Shown in pieces: positions 43,734 through 54,502 of a stretch of DNA of 64,000 bases; within the stretch, counting starts at the first letter, position 1, and each line of letters begins with the position of its first letter. A model generated the notes under the pieces. The model made no database searches, was not told the DNA's origin, and saw nothing but the letters and a program-made list of their open reading frames with translations. Source of the stretch: Hordeum vulgare subsp. vulgare (Eukaryota > Streptophyta > Magnoliopsida > Poales > Poaceae). The translations under genes and the position numbers were made by a program. The DNA is taken from NCBI RefSeq assembly GCF_904849725.1, contig NC_058521.1, forward strand, positions 557,090,176 to 557,154,175, in the 5' to 3' direction.

Positions 43734-45809
43734 ATGGCTGAAAACACCAAACCTTGCGACTTTTCGAGCACTAATAATAATGATTTTATTAGTACTCCAA
43801 TTGCTCCCGCCACTAGTGCGGAATCGTATGAAATCAACGCAGCTTTGCTGAATCTTGTTATGAAAGAGCAATTCTCTGGCCTTCCTAGTGAAGATGCCGC
43901 ATCCCATCTCAATAACTTCATTGAGCTTTGTGATATGCAAAAGAAAAGAGATGTGGATAATGACGTGATTAAGTTGAAACTTTTTCCTTTCTCGTTGCGA
44001 GATCGCCCAAAAACTTGGTTTTCTTCTTTGCCTAAAAATAGTATCGATTATTGGGATAAGTGCAAAGATTCTTACATATCCAAGTATTTTCCGCCGGCTA
44101 AGATCATCTCCTTACGTAACGATATCATGAATTTCAAGCAACTTGATCATGAACACGTTGCACAATCTTGGGAGAGGATGAAGCTTATGATTAGAAATTG
44201 TCCCGCTCATGGCTTGAGTTTGTGGATGATTATACAAATCTTTTACGCTGGCTTGAATTTCGCTTCTCGCAATATCTTGGACTCCGCCTCAGGTGGAACG
44301 TTCATGGAAATCACGTTAGGAGACGCTAAAAAACTCCTAGACAATATCATGACCAACTACTCTCAGTGGCACACTGAAAGGTCGCCTGCTATCAAAAAGG
44401 TGCACGCTATAGAAGAGATTAACTCGCTTAGTGCTAAGATGGACGAGTTGATGAATTTGGTTGCTACTAGAAACGCTACCGTAGATCCTAATGACATGCC
44501 ACTATCTTATTTGATTGAGAGTAGCAACGCTAGTTTGGACGTGAATTTTGTTGGTAGGAACAATTTTGGCAACAATAATGCTTTTAGAGGAAACTATGTT
44601 CCTAGGCCTTTTCCTAATAACTCCTCTAACAATTATGGCAATTCCTACAGCAACACCTATGGAAATCACAACAAATTACCCTCTGATCTTGAGAGTAATA
44701 TCAAAGAGTTCATCAACTCTCAAAAGATTTTCAATGCGTCCATAGAGGAAAAACTACTCAAAATAGACGATTTGGCTAAAAGCGTTGATAGGATGTCTTG
44801 TGATATTGATGCTTTGAAAGTTAGATGCGCTCCTCCCAAGGTCAACTTGGATGAAACTTTGAAAGCTATGCGTATCTCCATGAATGAGAGCAAAGAAAGA
44901 ACCGCCCAAATTCGCGCTAGACATGAATGGTTTAAAAGGGTGCGTTCTAGTGATGCAAATCACGAAGATCTTAAAGTGATTGGTGTTTCTCCTCTTGAAT
45001 CTTTGCTTTCGCGTGTCAAACCTATTTATGGAGGGGCTCGATATGAATCCACTTTGGTTGAAAAACGCCCCAATGATTCGGAGACCACCTATCTTGATGA
45101 TAAAGGTGTGGAGGGTGGAGCAGAAGAAGTCAAAATTTTGGGTAGTAATGAAACTCCCACTTTGGATTTCGAGGAATTCAATTATGATAAGTGCTCCTTG
45201 TTTGAATGCATTTCTTTGATGCAATCCATTGCAAACTCTCCACATGCTTATAGCCAAAGCAAAGCCTTTACCGCGCATATCGTAGATGCTATGATGAAAT
45301 CTCTTGAAGAGATGCTCGAACTAGAAGTCTCTATACCTAGAAAACTTCATGATGAGTGGGAACCTACTATCAAAATCAAGATAAAAAACTATGAGTGCAA
45401 TGCTTTGTGTGATTTGGGTGCTAGTGTTTCCGCGATTCCAAAGTCTTTATGCGATATTCTTGGTTTTCATGAGATTGAAGAGTGTTCTCTTAATTTGCAT
45501 CTTGCGGATTCTACTTTCAGGAAACCCATGGGGAGGATCGATGATGTTCTTATTGTTGCAAATAAGAACTATGTACCCGTGGATTTCATTGTACTTGACA
45601 TAGATTGCAATCCTTCATGTCCCATTATTCTTGGTAGACCTTTCCTAAGGACTATTGGTGCTATCATCGATATGAAGGAAGGGAATATTAGATTTCAATT
45701 TCCTTCAAAGAAGGGCATGGAGCACTTTCCTAGAAAGAAAATAAGATTGCCTTATGAATCTATGATGATGGCTACTTATGGTTTGAGCACCAAAGATGAC
45801 TATACGTGA
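43734..45809 (+). CDS. gag-protease ORF of the Athila-type element
   Basis: The ATG at 43734 (MAENTKPCDF) is preferred over an upstream in-frame ATG at 43617 because the extra stretch is hydrophobic leader-like DNA. The 691-codon frame has no stop. The gag domain includes NFIELCDMQKKRDVDNDVIK, FPFSLRDRPKTWFSSLP and DKCKDSYISKYFPP. A low-complexity Asn/Gly/Ser stretch follows (NNFGNNNAFRGNYVPRPFP). The C-terminus carries an aspartic protease with NALCDLGASVSAIPKSLCDI and ILGRPFLRTIGAIID. I see no CCHC zinc knuckle. It is one of the few uninterrupted frames in the window. It would supply particle protein, but the element needs RT and integrase from elsewhere. Confidence 0.85.
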   Translation: MAENTKPCDFSSTNNNDFISTPIAPATSAESYEINAALLNLVMKEQFSGLPSEDAASHLNNFIELCDMQKKRDVDNDVIKLKLFPFSLRDRPKTWFSSLPKNSIDYWDKCKDSYISKYFPPAKIISLRNDIMNFKQLDHEHVAQSWERMKLMIRNCPAHGLSLWMIIQIFYAGLNFASRNILDSASGGTFMEITLGDAKKLLDNIMTNYSQWHTERSPAIKKVHAIEEINSLSAKMDELMNLVATRNATVDPNDMPLSYLIESSNASLDVNFVGRNNFGNNNAFRGNYVPRPFPNNSSNNYGNSYSNTYGNHNKLPSDLESNIKEFINSQKIFNASIEEKLLKIDDLAKSVDRMSCDIDALKVRCAPPKVNLDETLKAMRISMNESKERTAQIRARHEWFKRVRSSDANHEDLKVIGVSPLESLLSRVKPIYGGARYESTLVEKRPNDSETTYLDDKGVEGGAEEVKILGSNETPTLDFEEFNYDKCSLFECISLMQSIANSPHAYSQSKAFTAHIVDAMMKSLEEMLELEVSIPRKLHDEWEPTIKIKIKNYECNALCDLGASVSAIPKSLCDILGFHEIEECSLNLHLADSTFRKPMGRIDDVLIVANKNYVPVDFIVLDIDCNPSCPIILGRPFLRTIGAIIDMKEGNIRFQFPSKKGMEHFPRKKIRLPYESMMMATYGLSTKDDYT

Positions 45810-48493
45810 TTCCATCACTTTTTGCCTAGCTAAGGGCGTTAAACAAAAGCGCTTGTTGGGAGGCAACCCAACGAATCTATCCTTTTAATTTATGTTTTGT
45901 GTTCTCCACACTTTCATAATTCTGTTATGATTGTGTTTTTTGTGTTTCTTTTTGCGTTTGTGCCAAGCAAAACCGTTATGATTAGTCTTGGGGATGATCG
46001 TTTGGTCATGCTGGAAAAGACAGAAACTTTCTGCTCACGAAAAGAATTTTTATTTTTTTGCAGTAAGAGTTTTTGAGTTGATTCTTTTTGTTGCTGATTT
46101 ACACGCAAATTTTTCAGAGTTTCATAGTTTTTCAGAAGTTTTGGAGTACGAGAGCTATGCGAAATATACAGATTTCTACAGACTGGTCTGCTGTTAACAG
46201 ATTCTGTTTATGTTGTGTTGGTTGCTTATTTTGATGAAACTATGGATAGTATCGGGGGGTATTAGCCATGGAAGATTGAAAGTACAGTAACCCAACATCA
46301 GAACAAGTAGAATTTAAGGTTCCTACAGTACCTAAGGAAGTGGTGGTTTGCTTTCTTGTACTAATGTTATCACGAGTTTCTGTTTAAGTTTCGTGTTGTG
46401 AAGTTTTCGAGTTTTGGGTGAAGTTCTTATGGACAAAGATATAAAGAGTGGCAAGAGCTCAAGCTTAGGGATGCCCAAGGCACCCCAAGAGATTCAAGGA
46501 TTCCGTAAAAGCCTAAGCTTGGGGATGCCCCGGGAAGGCATCCCCTCTCTCGTCTTCGATCCATCGGTAACGTTACTTGGGGCTATATTTTTATTCACCA
46601 CATGTTATGTGGTTTTGCTTGGAGCGTCTTGTATCGTAGGAGTCTTTTATTTTTGTTGTGTCACAATCATCCTTGCTGCACACCTAGATAGAGAGACATG
46701 CACTCACCGTGATTTTGTCGAGCTTCACTTATATCTTTTGGTAGACAATTCAGCTCACATGTGCTTCACTTATATCTTTTGAGCTAGATACTTTTGCTCT
46801 ATGTGCTTCACTTATATCTTTTAGAACACAGCGATGCATGGCTTGGTAGTTGATCTATGCTTTGAAAGTAGTCTCAAAAGGGGTAGTTATCCAAAAGGTT
46901 ACGAAAACTTCCACCTTCATGTGCATTGAATAGTTAGAGAAGTTTGATTCATCTTAATTAATTTTGAGTTGTGGTTATGGTAATAGTGAAGTCATGCTAG
47001 TAAGGTGTTGTGGATCTAGAAATACTTGCGTTGAAGTTAGTGATTCCCGTAGCATGCACGTATGGTGAACCGCTATGTGATGAAATCTGAGAATGATTAG
47101 TATATTGATTGTCATCCTTTGCGTGGCGGTCGGGATCGTGCGATGGTTTATACCTACCAACCCTTCCCCTAGGAGTATGCGTTGAATGCTTTATTTCAAT
47201 TACTAATAAAACTTTTGCAACAAGTATATGAGTTCTTCATGACTAATGTTGAGTCCATGGTTTAGATGCACTTTCACCTTCCACCATCACTATCTTCTTA
47301 GTGCCGTGCAACTTTTGCCGGTGCACAAAACCCACCATTAGCCTCCCTCAAAACAGCCACCATACCTACCTATTATGGCTTTTTCAAATTCATTCCGAGA
47401 TATATTTTCATGCAACTACCACCATGACATGTGCCACCACGTCTACATTGCCATTGCATGATCGTAAGATAGCTAGCATGATGTTTCCATTGATGTCGAT
47501 GCCATGCTAGATCATTGCCATGGTACACTACCGAAGGCATTCTATATAGAGTCATCGTTGCTCTAAGTTTTGAGTTGTAAGTGTGATGATCATCATTAAT
47601 GAAGCATTGTCCCATGTGAGGAAATAAAAGAGGCCAAAGAAGCCCACCAAAAAAAACAGGCCAAAGAGCCCACCAAATAAACAAAATGAGAGAAAATGAG
47701 AGAAAAATAGAGAAGGGACAATGCTACCACTTTTTCCACACTTGTGCATATTAAGCACCATGATCTTCATGATTGAGAGTCTCTCGTTTTGTCACCACCA
47801 TATAGCTAGTGGGAAATTTTCATTATATAACTTGGCTTGTATATTCCAATGATAGGCTTCCTCAAAATTGCCTTAGGTCTTCGTGAGCAAGCAAGTTGGA
47901 TGCACACCCACTAGTTTTCTTTAAGAGCTTTCACATACTCGTAGCTCTAGTGCATCATTTGTATGGCAATCCCTACTCACTCACATTGATATCTATTGAT
48001 GAGCATCTCCACAACACATTGATATGCCTAGTTAATGTGACTATCTTTTCTTTTTTTGTCTTGCAACCTCCACCACACTCCACACCATCTATAGTGCTAT
48101 AACTATGGCTCACGCTCATGTATTGCGTGAGAGTTGAAAAGGTTTGAGAAAGTAAAGGTGTGAAACAATTACTTGGCCAATACCGGGGTTGTGCATGATT
48201 TAAATTCGTTGTGCAATGATGATAGAGCATAGCTAGACTATATGCTCTTGTAGGGATAACTTTCTTTTGGCCTTGTTATTTTGAAAGTTCATGATTACCT
48301 TGCTAGTTTGCTTGAATTATTATTGTTTCACGTCAATAGCAAACTATTGTTTTGAATCTAATGGATCTGAACATTCACGTCACGTAAGAGGTATTACAAA
48401 GGACACTTATGCTAGGTAGCATGAAAGCATCAAAAATTCGTTCTTTATCACTTCCCTACTCGAGGACGAGCAGGAGTTAAGCTTGGGGATGCT
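45810..48493 (+). other. non-coding 3' internal region of the gag-only element
   Basis: About 2.7 kb with short open frames only; the largest, 46414-46782, has no recognisable domain. AAGCTTAGGGATGCCC and AAGCTTGGGGATGCCC repeats occur near 46460-46530. It ends in the purine tract GTTAAGCTTGGGGATGCT before the 3' LTR. No RT, RNase H or integrase motif is found, so pol was lost rather than frameshifted. Confidence 0.7.
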
Positions 48494-50121
48494 TGATACG
48501 TCTCAAACGTATCTATAATTTTTGATGGTTTCACGCTGTTATCTTGTCTTCTTTGGATGTTTTATGTACCTTTTATATCTTTTTAGGGACTAACTTATTA
48601 ATTCAGTGCCAAGTGCCAGTTCCTGTTTTTTCTGTGTTTTTGACTCTTTTCATATCTGATTTTGTAACGGAGTCCAAACGGAATAAAAAACCCGAAATGA
48701 TTTTTTTCCCAAACCGAAGAAGACCAGGGGGCCTCTGGGCCAAGCGAGGTGGGCTCCAGGGAGCCCACAAGATCCAACCACGCTACCAAGGGGAGGCGGC
48801 GGTGTCAGGGCTTGTGGCCTCCCTGGCCGCCCCCTGACCTAGATCCTTGGCCTATATATTCCCAAATATTCAGCAAAAAATCAAGGGAGCCTCGAAAATA
48901 CTTTTCCGCCGCCGCAAGCTTCTGTTTCCGCGAGATCTCATCTGGAGACCCTTCCCGGCACCCTGCCGGAGGGGACTTTGGAGTTGGAGGGCTTCTACAT
49001 CATCATCATCGCCCCTCCAATGACTCGTGAGTAGTTCACTTCACACCTACGGGTCTGTAGTTAGAAGTTAGATGGATTCTTCTCTCTCTTGGGTCCTCAA
49101 TACAAAGTTCTCCATGATCTTCATGGAGATCTATCCGATGTAATCTTCTTTGGCGGTGTGTTTGTCGAGATCCGATGAATTGTGGATTTGTGATCAGATT
49201 ATCTATGATATATATTTGAGTCTTTGCTGATTTCTTATATGCATGATTTGATATCCTTGTAAGTCTCTCCGAGTCTTGGGTTTTGTTTGGCCAACTAGAT
49301 CTATGATTCTTGCAATGGGAGAAGTGCTTGGTTTTGGGTTCTACCATGTGGTGACCTTTCCCAGTGACAGTAGGGGCAGCAAGGCACACATCAAGTAGTT
49401 GCCATCAAGGGTAAAAAGATGGGGGTTTTATCATTGGTTTGAGATTATCCCTCTACATCATGTCATCTTGCTTAAGGCGTTACTCTGTTCTTATGGATTT
49501 AATACACTAGATGCATGCTGGATAGCGGTCGACGTGTGGAGTAATAGTAGTAGATGCAGAAAGTATCGGTCTACTTGTTTTGGACATGATGCCTATAGAT
49601 ATAATCATTGCATAGACATCGTCACGACTTTGCGCGGTTCTATCAATTGCTCGACAGTAGTTTGTTCACCCACCGTCTACTTGCTTTCATGAGAGAAGCC
49701 ACTAGTAAACACTACGGCCCCCGGGTCTATTCACATCCATCGTTTACATCTCCGCTTTTACTTTGCTTTGTTACTTTGTTGCTTTCAGTTCTCACTTGGC
49801 AAACAATCTATAAGGGATTGACAACCCCTTCATAGCGTTGGGAGCAAGCTTTAGTGTTTGTGTAGGATCTTGAGATACTCCTCCACTGGATTGATACCTT
49901 GGTTCTCAAACTGAGGGAAATAATTACCACTGCTACGCTACATCACCCTTTCCGCTTCGAGGGAACACCAACGCAAGGCTCCAAGGCCACGGGGTAAATC
50001 CTTTGCATACTTTCCTACGATGTCCCTTAAGGCATAGCCGCAGCAGAACGATCAAGCCAAGTATTCTCCCGTCGACGTGCCTATTTCTGGCGTCGTTGGA
50101 AGGTCTTTTGCTGCAGTAGCA
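48494..50121 (+). repeat. 3' LTR of the gag-only Athila-type element
   Basis: TGATACGTCTC to CTGCAGTAGCA, 1,628 bp, with a TATATAT box at 48853-48859, followed by ATGAG. The PBS-like tail TGGCGTCGTTGG is at 50088-50099. Confidence 0.94.
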
Positions 50122-50126
50122 ATGAG
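50122..50126. repeat. target-site duplication ATGAG, right copy
   Basis: It matches 41893-41897. The donor site of antisense exon 3 lies seven bases further on. Confidence 0.94.
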
Positions 50127-50134
50127 GCACTTAC

Positions 50135-50193
50135 CCTGGTGCGCTCCTCCATGCTCTCCAAACCGCTGGCCACCACGCAGGCTGATTGGTCCA
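50135..50193 (-). pseudogene. Tat antisense gene, end of exon 3
   Basis: Minus-strand coding continues here from 51722 after the solo LTR and one GTCCA copy are removed, with motifs QSACVVASGLESMEERTR. The exon ends at 50135 with a donor reading ACCAGG|GTAAGT on the minus strand, in phase 0. Exon 4 at 41638 begins in phase 0 (DIYDAQVQ), so the splice joins cleanly. Confidence 0.7.
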
Positions 50194-51716
50194 TGATGAC
50201 CCACAAGTATAGGGGATCAATCGTAGTCCTATCGATGAGTAAGAGTGTCGAATCCAACGAGGAGCGGAAGGATCTGACAAGTGCTTTTCAGCAAGGTAAA
50301 ATCTGCACGCACTGAACTTGTCGGTAACAAGTGATTGTGTGGTGAGATGATTCATAGCAAGCAAGAAGTAACAAAAGTAGCAACGGTGCAGCAAGGTGGC
50401 CCAATCCCTTTTGTAGCAAGGGACAAGCCTGGACAAAGTCTTATAGGAGGAAAAACGCTCCCGAGGACACACGGGAATTTCTGTCATGCTAGTTTTCATC
50501 ATGTTCATATGATTCGCGTTCGTTACTTTGATAGTTTGATATGTAGGTGGACCGACGCTTGGGTACTGCCCTTACTTGGACAAGCATCCCACTTATGATT
50601 AACCCCTCTCGCAAGCATCCGCAACTACAAAAGAATAATTAAGACAAAGTCTAACCATAGCATTAAACTAGTGGATCCAAATCAGCCCCTTACGAAGCAG
50701 CGCATAAACTAGGGTTTAAGCTTCTGTCACTCTAGCAACCCATCATCTACTTACTACTTCCCAATGCCTTGCTCTAGGCCCAAATAATGGTGAAGTGTTA
50801 TGTAGTCGACGTTCACATAACACCACTAGAGGAAAAACAACATACAACATATCAAATTACCGAACGAATACCAAATTCACATGACTACTATTAGCATGAC
50901 TTATCCCATGTCCTGGGGAACAAAAGTAACTACTCACAAAGCATAATCATATTCATGACTAGAGAGGTAATTAGTAGCATCAAGGATCTGAACATAAACT
51001 CTTCCACCAAATAATCCAACTAGCATCAACTACAAAGAGTAATCAACACTACTAGCAACCTTACAAGTACCAATCGGAGTCGCGAGACGGAGATTGGTTA
51101 CAAGAGATGAACTAGGGTTTGGAGATGAGATGGTGCTGATGAAGATGTTGATGGTGACGAGTCCCCTCCTATGAGAGGAGTGTTGGTGATGACAATGGCG
51201 ACGATTTCCCCCTCCGGGAGGGAAGTTTCCCCGGCAGGATCGTCCTGCCGGAGCTCTAGATTGGTTTTGCTCAAGTTCCGCCTCGTGGCGGCGGCGAACC
51301 CACGAAAAAGCTCCCTTCTGATTTTTTTCGAGACTAAACCCTTCATATAGCAGAAGAGGGGGGCAAGTGGACCAGCAGACTGCCCACAAGATCTCATGGC
51401 GTGGCCTGGGGAGTGGTCGCGTCGTGCAGGCTTGTGGCCACCCCTTGGCGCCCCTCTGGCGCTTCTTTGGCCTAGTATTTTTTATATATCCAAAAAAAAT
51501 CCTCGTTGATTTTTACGGCGTTTGGAGTTGCGCAGCATAGGTATCTCAAACTTGCTCCACTTTCAGGCCAGAATTCCAGCTGCCGGCCTTCTCCCTCTTC
51601 ATGTAAACCTTGCAAAATAAGAGAGAAAAGGCATAAGAATTGTACTGTGAAGTGAAATAACAACCCAAGAAGCGATAAATATCAACATGAAAACATGATA
51701 CAAAATGGACGTATTA
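50194..51716 (-). mobile_element. solo LTR of an Athila-type gypsy family, reverse orientation
   Basis: Read on the minus strand it runs from TAATACGTCCATTTTG to CTATACTTGTGGGTCATCA (1,523 bp). The start should be TGATACGTCC, so the TG tip has mutated to TA. GTCCA flanks both sides (50189-50193 and 51717-51721). No internal sequence is attached, so this is a solo LTR formed by LTR-LTR recombination. Its 3' end matches that of the LTR at 24534-26094, but the 5' ends differ, so it is a related but different family. It lies inside exon 3 of the antisense gene. Confidence 0.9.
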
Positions 51717-51721
51717 GTCCA

Positions 51722-52428
51722 CTTTGGACCGACTACTGGAAAACAGCGACACCAGCTCCGGGACTCCTGTGAGCGCGGTACCGGCTCGTAGTCACGCACG
51801 CGCCGAGTTGATAGCCCGCCACGACTTCATTGGCCGGCTCCCGACCCGGCCACCAGCTCCTTGCGCGGCCGGACCGTGGTGAGGGACGACGATGGCGCCG
51901 GCTCCGGGTGCCGGCGTGGCGGCCGGCTCCGCTGATGCCCCGGCCGGCGCTGCCTCCTCGGCACGAGGTGGATGCGACGCGTCCGGCGCATCCATTCTCA
52001 CCCCTGGCGCTTCTGGGGCCACCTCTGGCGCGTCCAGGATCAGTTCCTGCACGTCAGGCGCCGCCTTAGCCCTAGGGGAGTCAGGGACCGTCCCCAGGTC
52101 CACCGGTGCAGAGGCGTCCAGCTCGGAGGGTTGGGCCTCCTCAGCCCTCGGGGCCGCCTCGCTAGCTGGCTCCTCCGCGCGAGCATGCACGGAGGAGTCA
52201 TGTCTAGCCTTCGTACGCTTCTCCACCGGCTTCTCGGCCCGGCTGGGGTGAGACTGGCCCTCAGCCATCTTCCCCGCGGCCGTGTCCCACCGGCGCTTGG
52301 ACTGCTCCTCAAGCTCCCGCTGGGCAGCCTCGGCTCCTGTCCAGCCGGCTCGCTCGGCCGCGGACGCGATGTCTTCCTCCACGTCCTCCGCTTCCCTGCC
52401 GAGCGACATTCTTAAGGAACAAGGCTTC
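51722..52428 (-). pseudogene. Tat antisense gene, exon 3
   Basis: It starts after the acceptor TTGTCTTGTAG|GAAGCC and codes for KPCSLRMSLGREAEDVEED and a Glu-, Ala- and Pro-rich region (RAEEPASEAAPRAEEAQPSE), probably disordered. A TGA at 51792-51794 (likely from CGA) interrupts it, after which the frame stays open through the solo-LTR insertion site to 50135. The preceding intron (52466-52429) is only 38 nt, shorter than normal plant introns, so part of it may be deleted, although phase is kept. Confidence 0.68.
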
Positions 52429-52466
52429 CTACAAGACAAATCAACAAGAGGGGGAGGAACCCTTAC

Positions 52467-52933
52467 CCCACGACCATGGGCACCTGCTTCCTGCCGGCAC
52501 CACGGCGCTTCTTGGCACCGCCTGCCCGTGTTCCGGCTGGAGGACCCGGCGTCGGGCGCTTGGGAGCCAGCCTGGAAGCTGTGGCACCCTTGCCCTTCTT
52601 CCCGGCCGCCTCGTCAGCGGCGGTTGCCCCAGTCCTTTGACACCGACCGCGCGTCAGCGGCGGGCTAGTGACCTCCTCCACCCCGTCGGAGTCTTCCTCG
52701 AACGCTGCATCAGGTAGGAATGAGGAAGTCTCGTCGTCATCCGTCCAGTCTGCGATGGAGGGCCGCGGATACTCACCAGACGGCTCCGTCCCTTCCGACT
52801 CCAACGCGTTCACCGAGCCTGCGGAGGAGTCCGAGCTGGACTCGATCATGCCCTCGTCCTCGATCTCCGAGGCATCGGACGCTGTCACGTCGGGAGCGGG
52901 CGGGCGCAGGGCAGCCTGCAGCTTCTCGAACAT
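52467..52933 (-). pseudogene. Tat antisense gene, exon 2
   Basis: The exon follows the acceptor CCCTTTGCGTAG and begins MFEKLQAALRPPAPDVTASD. It codes for an acidic Ser/Glu/Asp region (EIEDEGMIESSSDSSAGS, TDDDETSSFLPDAAFEEDSD) and then a basic Lys/Arg-rich stretch (GAKKRRGAGRK) that could be a nuclear localisation signal. It ends at a donor GTGG|GTAAGG-type site at 52467. The acidic-then-basic composition suggests a nuclear protein, which is an inference. Confidence 0.68.
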
Positions 52934-53013
52934 CTACGCAAAGGGATTCGATAGCCGGCTCAACGAGACGGCCAGTCACGAGACAAACAACAAAGAACAA
53001 AGAGAACACTTAC

Positions 53014-53948
53014 CACCGGAGGCGGGTGGGACCTGTTGAAGGGGGTAATCCCACATGACCAGTTCATCATGTCGTCCATACGGGCGGTGGAAATCAGGTT
53101 CACCCCTTGCGCCACCGCGCTAGGGGTGAATCTCTTCGTAGATGTCCTACAGGGGTCATGCTGGCCGCTCATCTGGCAGACCAGATGTGGCCGCCTCTGC
53201 AGCGGTAGGATCCTGCGGGTCACCATGGTGGTGAGCAGGTCGCGGCCAAGGAGGTCGCCTTTCTCCAAGACGTCGAGGTAGGCGCCGATCTGCGCCACCT
53301 CAGGAATCGGCTTGGGGGACTTCGCCGCCCAGTTCAACTTCGTCGGAGGATTGATGTTGTACGGGGGCATGTTGAGGGCGTCCTGGGCGGGGTCGGCGTT
53401 CTTCACATAGAAGAAGCCCCTCTGCCACTGCTTGATGGACTCTTGCAGCGACAGCTGGGGGAAGCCGGACTTCGAACGATGATGCACCAGTGCGGCTCCG
53501 CACGGTGTCATCGGGCGCGGTCCAGTGAGCATCTCCACCTAGCCCTTCTCCATACTGATGGACTGCTGCTTGAAGAACAACAATCTCCGCCAGAGATCGA
53601 GGCGGGGCTCGATCCCCAGGAAACCCTCGCACAAGACCACGAAGGCCGACAGCTGCAATATGGCGTTCGGCGCCAGGTGATGCGGCTACAGTCCGAAGAA
53701 GTGGACCACTCGGAGAAGAAGGAGCTCGCCGGGAGCCCGAAGCCCCGGTAGAAATGCTCGTTGAAGACAACAACCTCTCCCACGGCAGGTGTGGGAGCGG
53801 TCTCGGCGCCGGAGATTCGCACCAGCACCTGGGAGGCCGGGGGCAGGAGCCGGTGATGGCGGAGCGCCTCGATATGGCCTTCGCAGATCTCGCTACCCAG
53901 CCAGGCTCCCTGCAAGGAGGACTTCTTCGAAGAGGAGCCGCCGGCCAT
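53014..53948 (-). pseudogene. Tat antisense gene, exon 1 (PF04195-like domain), frameshifted
   Basis: The likely start is MAGGSSSKKSSLQGAWLGSE at 53948; an in-frame upstream ATG at 54110 adds a Ser-rich low-complexity extension. The conserved domain has HIEALRHHRLLPPASQVLVR, VVVFNEHFYRGFGLPAS, LSAFVVLCEGFLGIEPRLDL and QWQRGFFYVKNADP. A missing G near 53705 shifts the frame. TAG codons at 53686-53688 and 53539-53541 are further breaks. A donor, CCGGTG|GTAAGT, ends the exon at 53014, and the 80-bp intron to 52933 is phase 0. Members of this family occur antisense to pol in grass Tat elements; biochemical function is not known. Confidence 0.75.
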
Positions 53949-54502
53949 GGCTGCGGGTGGCTGAAGCTCGAAGGACTGGTGGTTCGACGGTGATGAAGGC
54001 GATGAAGACGAAGAAGACGGGCTCTTTCTCTCTGGGCTCAGGGAGGAATAGGGCATCGATGCGGGGCGAGAAGGGGGGCGAATGGCCACCTCGGAACCCC
54101 CGTATCCCATTTAAACCCCACGAAGCGTCGTGGGGAGGGGATCCGATGCGCGCGGAACCCCACTAACCCCGTGTATTATGGACGGTAGCGCTTCCCTAAG
54201 CTCAACCGTCGCGGAGTAAATCCGTAGAGGATCTCTCGCGCGGAGGCCGAGAGGGCATCGTGGTGGGACCCAGGGCCCAGGCCCGGTCCCGTCAGCAGTA
54301 ATCACCATCATTACGTCAGGCGGGGCCTGACACGTGGCGCATTCTGAGCAACCTATGACGAAGCCGAGGCGTCGCTTCGAAGCCAGCCAGTTTCGGAGCC
54401 GGCGTCCCTGCCGCGGATGGCGGCAGAAATACCAAGACAAAATGTCAAGCCGGCGAGGCCGCCCGTCCGCAGACGACGGGCCTCTCCAGCTTCGGGGACT
54501 AT
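53949..54502 (-). other. upstream region of the antisense gene and end of the Tat internal region
   Basis: It holds the Ser-rich upstream extension of the antisense ORF (to 54110) and about 390 bp of GC-rich sequence that should contain the antisense promoter. No clear TATA box is seen. It ends with CTTCGGGGACTAT directly before the 3' LTR, which serves as the purine-rich primer tract of the element. Confidence 0.5.

Larger units (their letters stand above)
41898..50121 (+). mobile_element. Athila-type gypsy element with gag-protease only (non-autonomous)
   Basis: An 8,224-bp element with LTRs of 1,625 and 1,628 bp, an Asp-tRNA-type primer site, one long ORF (gag plus protease) and no RT, RNase H or integrase in the 2.7 kb after it. 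The LTR tips TGATACGTCTC...GTAGCA, the primer site and the purine tract GTTAAGCTTGGGGATGCT match the Athila group, probably a Sabrina- or WHAM-like family. It inserted in an intron of the Tat antisense gene, in the opposite orientation to that gene. By eye the LTRs differ by a few percent. Confidence 0.92.

Noticed and set aside
46414..46782. 122-codon frame after the gag-only ORF
   Set aside because: Hydrophobic but without any recognisable domain, in a region known to be untranslated in this type of element.
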